Assembly (NCBI GenBank): GCA_021848375.1
Contig: JAJZUR010000052.1
Location: 1-10,214 of the forward strand
Direction of reading: 5' to 3'
Source: Pseudomonadota bacterium
GTDB lineage: Bacteria; Pseudomonadota; Gammaproteobacteria; UBA6186; Azoamicaceae
DNA: 10,214 nucleotides
The notes under the pieces are model-generated. The model was not told the origin of the DNA. It saw only the letters and a list, made by a program, of their open reading frames with translations, and did no database searches. The first letter of the stretch is position 1; each line of letters starts with the position of its first letter. Shown in pieces: positions 1 through 7,700 of the stretch. A program made the position numbers and the translations under genes.

Positions 1-24
1 AATTACCTTTTGTGCTAAATTCAT
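1..24 (-). CDS. 5' end of a minus-strand gene, truncated by the window edge
   Basis: Eight codons are visible, starting at ATG 24-22 and reading MNLAQKVI before the window ends. The start is supported by a GGAG Shine-Dalgarno (complement of 33-36) eight bases upstream, and by a promoter-like pair further upstream (76-104). The peptide is too short to identify. An N-terminus of this kind would fit a small helix-turn-helix regulator, and the inverted repeats over the promoter would suit autoregulation, but this is only a guess. The gene appears to have its own promoter rather than being read solely from the toxin/immunity operon. Confidence 0.5.
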
Positions 25-27
25 CTT

Positions 28-108
28 TGACACTCCTTTAAGTTTGACCAACATCACTCATGACTGAATGATGCAATTTTACCGGAGTGTCAGATCTTGT
101 TCAAACTT
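28..108. repeat. Nested and interleaved inverted repeats around the left-edge promoter
   Basis: Three inverted repeats are packed here. TGACACTCC (28-36) pairs perfectly with GGAGTGTCA (84-92). AAGTTTGA (40-47) pairs perfectly with TCAAACTT (101-108). CATCACTCA (52-60) pairs with TGAATGATG (65-73) across a four-base spacer with one mismatch. The first two pairs interleave, so their helices would form a pseudoknot or exclude each other. The 28-36 arm contains the Shine-Dalgarno of the left-edge gene. Because the predicted transcript start is near 69, the 84-108 arms would usually not be transcribed from that promoter, so operator DNA is at least as likely as RNA structure. Confidence 0.45.
76..104 (-). 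promoter_or_regulatory. Sigma70-like promoter for the left-edge gene
   Basis: On the minus strand, TTGAAC (complement of 99-104) and TAAAAT (complement of 76-81) are separated by exactly 17 bases. They match the consensus -35 and -10 hexamers at 4/6 and 5/6 positions. The predicted transcript start is near 69, about 45 bases before the ATG at 24. One arm of an inverted repeat (84-92) lies in the spacer, and another (101-108) overlaps the -35, so repressor binding could control it. Confidence 0.5.
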
Positions 109-120
109 TTACAATTAAAT

Positions 121-459
121 TTACTCGTTGAAATAGGCCTGAAATTCGTCAAAAACAACAGGATTTGAAGAGTTAACAATTTTATCTAGTTCAACTATCT
201 CTTTGTGAGGTTCCGCTTTTAAAACTCGCTCTTTATAGGTTTCTATAGCCTTCCATTCCTTTACATTTAAATTTAAGTCTTTTAAATGTTTTCTGACTAT
301 TCTGCGATAATCATTAGAATTATCCGCTAAGGCAATTGCCTGAACAAATGCCCCAACTGCTCCATCTAGTGGATCCTTATTTGCACTAAATCCATTTATC
401 AAATCACTATAAACTGTGCTAGGAACAACGTGACATAAACCAATCCATATTTATTTCAT
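121..459 (-). pseudogene. Diverged immunity-protein paralogue interrupted by an early TAA (Imm3)
   Basis: From the stop at 121-123 the frame is open back to a TAA at 453-451, two codons after an ATG at 459-457 that has an AAGG ribosome site seven bases upstream. The frame after the stop reads IWIGLCHV, which matches VWIALANV near the N-terminus of the 108-aa protein at 1205-1531. Downstream, GAFVQAIALA aligns with GAYVNIVVKA and, without gaps over about 75 residues, PVVFDEFQAYF aligns with PVQFDTFHTYPF. The two are therefore diverged members of one family, presumed immunity proteins. The likely ancestral start was MK-x-IWIGL with the third codon changed to TAA; alternatively ATA at 450-448 was once a start codon. 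A TTG at 402-400 could start a 93-aa product, but it would lose the conserved N-terminal strand. A sequencing error cannot be excluded. Confidence 0.6.
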
Positions 460-525
460 TAACCAACCTTTTTTCTTAGAAAAACCTTTTCCAGGATCAC
501 TATGATAAATCCGACATTTACTATA
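451..525 (-). pseudogene. Short open stretch before Imm3, possible remnant of a displaced toxin tail
   Basis: Twenty-four codons, with no start of their own, run from just after a TAA to the TAA at 453-451. They overlap the last bases of the 149-aa gene and are in the same frame as Imm3. The translation is basic and contains RIYHSDPGKGFSKKKG, which looks more like a protein C-terminus than random sequence. Its position directly ahead of an immunity-like gene copies the toxin-tip/immunity arrangement at 1534. The stretch is short, and no clear similarity to the intact toxin tip is visible, so it may be chance. Confidence 0.2.
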
Positions 526-970
526 TTACCATAATGGGTAGAGGGGAAAAATGTTTTGTAAGTCTTTCTACCAAGGGCGTATCTGTCCCAGAGATGTCCC
601 ATATTTCGCTATCAAATACTTCGAATTTTAATTCACAATCAGGGTAATTATTTTGATCTATCCCTTTACTTAACGCTTCCTTTAACTTTTTCAAATACTC
701 ATCTTTATCCTTACAACCATAAAATATGAAGGTCGTGACTGTTCTGATTTTTGTTGTTATTTTTTTTAAATATTCCCATTCTATCGGGTAAAATTTGTCT
801 CTATCGCATTGATCAGTAATTTCTCCCCATGTTAGATTACCCCATATTTCTTTATTATCCATATCATATCCTATCGCTTCCACTTCAATAAGAAGCCACG
901 AATATTTCTTGCCTACATCATCGCCAATAATTTCTAATATTTCATCTAAAGATGTTTCTTTATAACTCAT
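521..970 (-). CDS. 149-aa protein of unknown function, probable immunity protein (Imm2)
   Basis: I do not recognise the family. The protein is soluble, with no signal peptide or membrane segment, and is rich in acidic and aromatic residues, including the WGNLTWGE and EVFDSEIWD stretches. That composition is common for small proteins that neutralise basic toxin tips, but it is not diagnostic. It lies between two related immunity-like genes on the same strand, and its own sequence resembles neither. The ATG at 970-968 is the first in frame after a TAA at 976-974. A GGGA ribosome site sits 11 bases upstream, a rather long spacing. The immunity role rests on context only. Confidence 0.6.
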   Translation of the reverse strand: MSYKETSLDEILEIIGDDVGKKYSWLLIEVEAIGYDMDNKEIWGNLTWGEITDQCDRDKFYPIEWEYLKKITTKIRTVTTFIFYGCKDKDEYLKKLKEALSKGIDQNNYPDCELKFEVFDSEIWDISGTDTPLVERLTKHFSPLPIMVI

Positions 971-973
971 AAT

Positions 974-1138
974 TTATTGCTTCCCTGACTTGAATGGATT
1001 AAATGCCGATTTAATTAACGATTTTTGGATGTTTTCAGGAAAAAGAATTATCAAGTGGCCTTTCACTAACTTAAATAATTCATATAATTCCTTTTTCACA
1101 AGTATAAAAGAATTCCTAAATGCGTTTTGTGCCTCTTG
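974..1138 (-). pseudogene. 54-codon open stretch before Imm2, possible displaced toxin-tail remnant
   Basis: This is an open stretch between a TGA (1141-1139) and a TAA (976-974), in the same frame as the 149-aa gene and ending three bases before its ATG. It has no ATG; an ATG at 1147 is cut off by the TGA two codons later. The translation looks coding-like, with a helical stretch containing LVKKELYELFKLVKGH and the terminal residues FNPFKSGKQ. The three-base gap to Imm2 resembles the two-base gap between the intact toxin and Imm1. In CDI and Rhs loci, displaced C-terminal toxin fragments are known to precede orphan immunity genes, so a remnant is plausible. Open stretches of this length also occur by chance in AT-rich DNA. 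Confidence 0.3.
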
Positions 1139-1204
1139 TCATCTCATTCTTAAAAAATTTTAATGGATCACAAAAAATCAACCCAATTTATACCTCTTCG
1201 TAAC

Positions 1205-1531
1205 TTAAGCATCCTTGAATGGATACGTATGAAACGTATCGAACTGCACTGGATAAATATTACTTAAATTTTCTACTAACTTTAAAACATCCTCGTCTAC
1301 CTCAAATTTTTTCAAACGATCAGAAAGATACTCTATGTCTTGAAGATCGACTAACACAAATCCCTCCTCATAAAAAGTTTTTTGAACCAATTTTTCTAAA
1401 TCTTCAATATTGTTAGCTTTAACAACAATGTTAACATATGCCCCATATCCTTTTAACAGATGTTCAAAACCCTTTCTTTTTTCAACATTAGCTAATGCAA
1501 TCCACACGTTGTTTAAAGATACAATATCCAT
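1205..1531 (-). CDS. 108-aa probable cognate immunity protein (Imm1)
   Basis: A small soluble acidic protein without signal peptide or membrane segment. Its ATG lies two bases after the stop of the giant toxin gene. The Shine-Dalgarno GGAG, five bases before the ATG, is made from the toxin's final codons, so translation of the two is probably coupled. That arrangement is the hallmark of polymorphic toxin/immunity pairs, where the small downstream gene protects the producer and its kin from the C-terminal toxin domain. Sequence landmarks are VWIALANV at the N-terminus, GAYVNIVVKA in the middle and FDTFHTYPF at the C-terminus. All three recur in the damaged paralogue at 121-459. I cannot name a Pfam immunity family with confidence. 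Neutralisation of the toxin tip is inferred from position. Confidence 0.75.
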   Translation of the reverse strand: MDIVSLNNVWIALANVEKRKGFEHLLKGYGAYVNIVVKANNIEDLEKLVQKTFYEEGFVLVDLQDIEYLSDRLKKFEVDEDVLKLVENLSNIYPVQFDTFHTYPFKDA

Positions 1532-1533
1532 AC

Positions 1534-1752
1534 TTACTCCTTCTTCTTTAACGTAGGATAACCTTTTTTGGGATATGTATGATGTTCACGACTATTTCCA
1601 CCACCAGGATGAAAATGGGGTCGACGCCCATCTAGCGGATTAGGGTGATGTTCAGGTTTCTGCCCACGCTGACTTCTGCTCTTAGCACTATCTTCAGCTC
1701 GTTTTCGACTAGATAATTCTACTTCATGTATCTTTGGTTTTCCACTAGGCCC
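1534..1752 (-). other. C-terminal basic His-rich toxin-tip domain of the giant protein
   Basis: Residues 2720-2791 begin with GPSGKPKIHEVE after a glycine/lysine-rich linker. They are dense in Lys/Arg and carry histidines at 2728, 2754, 2755, 2765, 2767, 2776 and 2777 in motifs EHHPNP, PHFHP and EHHTYP. Short C-terminal domains with clustered His and basic residues are typical of metal-dependent or RNase-type polymorphic toxin tips, and this one is followed immediately by a presumed immunity gene. I recognise the general pattern but cannot name the family, and no nuclease signature is complete enough to assign catalytic residues. A nuclease activity is inference. Confidence 0.5.
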
Positions 1753-4700
1753 CAACACAGATTCAGGAATTCCTTTGGCAATATTGGCCTTCCTATTTTT
1801 TCCTGCCTCTGATTGCTTAATTTTATCTCCTCCATCAGCGGATTTTCTAAACATCGGCAAAAAGCCAGGAGCGTTATTTTTTAAATCATTGAAAAGGGGA
1901 AATTCATTCTTTCCAGTTAATATATCTGATTCAGTTGTGCTTGGATTATCATATTCATTTGATCCTTTATTTTGTGAGAGAGGTATAAATCCTGTTGGCC
2001 TATTACCTAAATCAGCCTCATGGTACTCTCCAGGCTCATATCCGATTTCTTGCACGATTTGCTCAGAATGTTTAACACTGAGGGAATTTTTATAACAATT
2101 AACTGCTACATACGCCACACCCGTTATAAATAGAGCCATTTCCTTTGCACCAATCGCTAATGGGATAAAAGCCTTTCGATAACCGGGAGTTCGATCAGCA
2201 AGATACTGATTAGCCTGTAACGAAGCCCCTTCTAAACTCTGGATAAATTCTTGGCGGGAGACGGGATCAGGATATTTTTGGATTTCATTGTGAATAAATT
2301 GCCGTAATTTTTTTTCATTTGCACCAAATAATCGTAATTTTGCTTCTTGATAAATTAACTCTTCAAGATCTTTTTCTACTTTATTAGATGATGTAGAACG
2401 TTTATTTTTGATAGTTGAATTACTACTTACTGTAACCACATCATCAATTCCCTGCTTATTTTCCTCGACATGTTCAGAAAAAGCCTTCTCAGGCTTTTTA
2501 TTATCTTTAACTGGGCTTTTATTTTCAACTAATTTCTTAGCCCACTCATGCGGCATCACCACCCGAACGTGCGTTTTATCAGTCGTCACCTCTTGATATT
2601 GGCTTAAATCGCTGTTTGGCTTTGAGTTTTGAGCGGCAACTAGCTCTATCGGCCCTGCTATGGTAGCGCGTGTGATTTGGGTTTGATGCGAGCTTTTAAT
2701 GTGCGCATCCGTCATTCCTAAGTTACTTAAGCCCGCCTGGATACCCTGAGCTCGCTCCGCTGATTCGTGCACCAAATCTTCATGGCTGGTGGTTTGAGTG
2801 TGGATCAAACCAGGTCTTGGGGTTAACAGATTAAAATGGTTCTCGCTATTAACGGGATAGGTCTTACCTAAAGATGCCGGAACATCCCACGTATGATACA
2901 TCTCTATGGTACGGCAATGGGGGCCGCTTTCAAAGGTATGTACCTTTTGAATATTTTGCAGAACTTTTTTCCAAATGATAAGATTGACATTGTTTATTTT
3001 GGCTAAGGCATCCAAAATTGAGGTTGATTTTTGCAGATAAGACAACCAATGCTCTGGCATCCCTTGGTTACCCATGTATTCTAATTCAATAAAATCCATA
3101 AAGACTTCTTTACTTTCGGTGTATTTTTTTAAATCAACCTCAAACGGTTGCTGCATTTGATACAAAGAAACCAGCATGTAAAATTTTAACTTATCTTGTC
3201 GTAATATTAAATTCGGGTTTCGCTGCCAAGGCAATTCCATGCTGATGAATGCAGAGTAAATTTCTGGGGCAACTAATTGGCGAAGACTAAGATCGTCTGC
3301 ACGAAAGATCAAATCTTCTAGCGTAAAGGTCGACGTATTAGGCTTTTTATGACGATGAATGCCAAGCGCTGTAAAAGCGCAATCTCCATCATTGGGGATA
3401 AAATGCTCATAACGGGGTTCTAATTGCCCGTTCTCTGTTTGCACCAGTAAAGGCTTAGCCTGTGACAGAAGAGACAACTGCCCGCCCTGCATCTGCAAGC
3501 CTTGCTTAATATCGGCATGCAAGGTATGTGAAATATTGAGTTGGGTTGGCTGGTTTATGATGCCGCCCTTTTGGGTGCCGCTATGAACGCCAAGATTTAA
3601 CGCGGTATCCATACTAAAACCCTTATGATGACTATGTTCTGAATCTGCGGTTTCTGCTATGGAAAGCTTCTCAGTCCTTAGTACGGCATGCTGAGTTTCG
3701 ATTTGAACAGCGCTTCTAATATGAATTTCCTGACCATCTAAAAATAAATGCTTCAAATGTGAAAAACGAGTGGCGATCATCCGCTTTGCTTCACCTTCCG
3801 CGTGACTTAAATCCATTCCTAGGTAGGGGGTCTTTTTCATCGGATCAACACCAACACTGAAACCTTTGCTCTGCTTAGTTTGTGTAGAATGCTGAGGAAC
3901 GCCTTCAATATTTATAGGACCATCTGCTTGCACCGCCAACCATTCCGCATCACTTTCTATACCCTTTAGGTTAACCGCTTCTGTTGATTGCATCACAATT
4001 GCACGCGCACCTAACCACGCCAATTGAATGTCTTCCGTTTTTTCTTCTATGTGTTCCCGGCCAAACCGGATTTTAACCGTCGTATCTATCTGATCAAGAA
4101 TGGCATTAGCCAATCCCTTCCCTTGTTGCAAAGTCTGATACAACTTATAAAGATAATAGGCGGTTTTAACCCCTTCCCCAACTTGATCTGCCGTATCTTC
4201 CGCGTTTAACATGCCTTCCATTGAGCCAAATAGTGGGAACATTCGAAGGAGAGCATGCGCCGCAGCAGAAAAATCATGCTGTATGACGGCTTCCAATGCC
4301 TCACTGCCTGCAAATTTGAGCCCGTGACTTCGGCTTTCCGTGATGTTTTCTTGAGATAACGGTTGCGAAAGCACATTCACATGACCGCCTTCAGCAGCAA
4401 GGGTTAATTTCCCAGTATGAATGTCAGGCGCAATAAGAGTATTCTCGCCGCGGTGACTCGCTATTTTTACTTCGCCAGTGGGTGATGTTACAAAAGTAGA
4501 ACGCATCATGGTTTGCAAACGCTGTGTTTGATTGATAATATGGTGAGAAAAACCTTGAAATCCAGAGGTATGCGCTTCGCTTTTTTGCTGCAATAGCTGC
4601 GGTTCTTCTTGAATCGATTTCCCCTGGATCTCAATTTTACTCTGGGCAAGATATTGCGTTCCCTTTGAATGATATTCACCCGCACTTTCTAATAAAATCT

Positions 4701-7700
4701 TACCGGCAAGCGCTTTAAAGATACTGGTAATCCCATACTGTAACGTCGTTTGTCTTACCGCTAACAGTTGTTTTTGTTTACTAAGAACGGGAGGCAGCTT
4801 TTGATTAATGACATCACTATATATCTTAACCCCTATTTGATAAACAAAATGAATATTACCCAATTCTGATGCTACGTGTAATCCTTGGTAATTCCCTTCC
4901 CCAATTTTCGCTTCAATATCCCCAAGCGACAGAATTTTGGGATGGATGACTGTGTCTACCTTTTGCACTGCGCCTGATACAGATTTGCTTGACATCCATG
5001 TTTTTTTACGATCATGATAGGATTGCGAGGATTTTTCATAAACGGGGCGCGCAGAATGATAACCAATCTGTAATTGAGTCTGTTCCTTTCCACCTTGTAT
5101 GGTTGAACCAACTTGATTTAACGCTCTAGCTACCACCTTTAATTTTCCTTCGGTGGATAAGCTCGCGATTTGTTGTACTTTAGCATGCGTCATCGTTTCA
5201 TGCGTGGTTTTTACTTTGGATTTAAATAATTTTTTATTTTTTTCAACATGGGTTACCACTTCTTGATAAGTATAAGGCCTCGTTTCAAGCGTTAGGCTAT
5301 CAACCTCAGCAGTGAGTTCTTTTATGCCACTAACCGGATGGCTAATATGTAAGTGCGCCCCTTTAGCACCTATCATGGTTAATACTTCCGTCATCAAACT
5401 TCCGCCCGGTTGTAACCAAAGGCGCCGATAATGTTCTGGAAACACTAGCATGGGCTTTCCCGCCATTGCAGAGGAGGCGTTAGAACGCATATATTCAATC
5501 TCTTGAAATATTAATAAGGGTTTTTCGAATGGAAGTAATGGAAGCTTAGGATTATTCAACCAAGATACGATAGAATGAGAGTCAGCGTTATTTTTCTTCA
5601 TCCACTCTATCGCGTTTTGCATTAACCAATGTTGTAATTTCGCCAAATTTAATTGCTCCATATTAAATTCAGGTGGAAATTGTCCAATATTTTTTAAAAA
5701 AGCTGCCCCAATCATTTTATTTTCCTCAGAATAAGGATAGATAGAAGGCAGCTCGCTAAAATGTAATCCATCCGATTTTAAGACGACCTTCGGCAAATTA
5801 CAAAAGCGAGGATTTAATTCCAAAATATTCATAAATATCGTCGTCGCTTTAGGACCCGCCTCGACAAGCGCTGCATTTGGACCCACAGTTGCTACCAAAT
5901 CAATTACAGGGTTAAATACTCTATATTTTCCGAGCTCAATGTTTTCTAGAGTGCCTATGAGCGCATCTTGAAATTCTAAGAGATGTAGTTCATCGCCCCG
6001 ATAGTTTCCGGGTAATTGGATTTTTAATTGTTTATATTCAGCTTTTGTAAATCCAATACTGGCTAAATGGGGTTTATTGTTTTCTGGCAAAGGCCGATGG
6101 TAGTCTTTCCAGGTGCACTTTTTTTTATCTTCATGTCCATCTAACAATTGCCCGCTTTCATAATGCGTTTCATAAAAATTATCAACAATAGGTACTTTTC
6201 CTTTTAGTTGCTGCCTATAATAAAAATGTCCTCCAATGACTCGAGTTTCTCCAGTCGTTTCCAAATACGTCGTCATGTAAATGGGAGCAGCTGAGGCTGC
6301 AGTTGTCCTTATAACCTTTACATCACTGTAAGCATGGATATTTCCCAAGCTCACAATACGATTAGAATATCGATTGGTTACCGTTAAAATTCTGTGCGCA
6401 TTCCATGGCGTATCTAATACACTTTTACACCGAATATAAATCTGATTCGCGACATCATCCCACCCATGAGGCGCTGCTAAATTAAAATGATGTGCAATAT
6501 CGAAGTGCGTGTAATATGAAGTCAACATTTCTTTTAGTTCTATTTTGCAATCTCCGCCCGTGGTTTTAAGATGCGGGGTTTGGTTTGGATAATTAAGATG
6601 TCCTAAGCTCATACCAGTTTCACTCGTTAACTGTAACGAATGCCCCACTAATGCTCCAAATGGAACCTGTATTCTGCCCGCTTCAATCTTTAACAAGTCG
6701 CGGGCATTCATTTGTTTTAATCCCGCATTATGGTGACTCCCTACTTGAACTTGACATTGTTTCGCCTGAAGGTGAAGTATACCTCTTCTTGCTATCACAT
6801 CATTTGGAAATTCTAACTGTATTTGATTCAATGGCAAGCGAGTATAAGCTTCTAGATGTAAGTACTGAACATCAATCGGTTCAATGAATCGATAATGATC
6901 TGAAAAATTCAATTTTAAATGCCAGCCAACTTCTCCTTGAAACATGGCTGGCTTAAAATGCCATGTTTCTAAAATCCCGGTCTCAAAATTTCCTTTTGGA
7001 CCACACACCCCTTGTAAATCTAAATGTTTAACTTGAAAATTGATGCGGCTCGTTTCACTCTGACTACCAATAGCGCCTTGTGCAGATTGGGTTAATCCAT
7101 AAGCTTTTAACAAAATATTACCCGTTTTGGTTTGCAGCGCCGCTTTGATATGAATTTGGTTCTGTGGCTGCTCAGTAATCGTTTGTAATGACACGTTTTC
7201 ATTGATAAGTAATGGGGTTTCCAAACTGATTCCTTTCGCAAGAACACTCATTTCTCGTTTGATATTAAATAATTTTGCAGGTGTTGATTGACATGCCCAT
7301 AGATCGGGATAAATCAATTCAAATGAATCCGCCTTGATACTTTTATAATCCGTGGCTGCGGGGACATTCAGGATCAGTTGGCGCGCGCATAGTCCATCTA
7401 ATAGTACTGCCTTTGCTTCTTTTTTATTGGCTTTTGACAAAACTTCTACCGTCGTGTGCACCAAAGGTGCTTCAACATGCAGCTTATCCACCTCCAATAA
7501 TATGTGGTGGGCTTGATGGAGGGATTTTGCGTCAAACTTAAGGACGGGTTTTAATAACTGAAATTCGTCCCCATAAAATTGGGCAGACTTTATTTCAGTA
7601 CTGGCATTTCCCGCAATAACTCCCATCATTTCACTTCTGATAGCCGCGTCACTTTGAACTTTAACCTTCCCCATCGCCCCCGTTGCGACTATTTTTCCGT

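Noticed and set aside
1219..1416. Open + strand frame opposite the 108-aa gene
   Set aside because: Lies fully antisense to a well-supported gene with a strong ribosome site and a paralogue in the same window.
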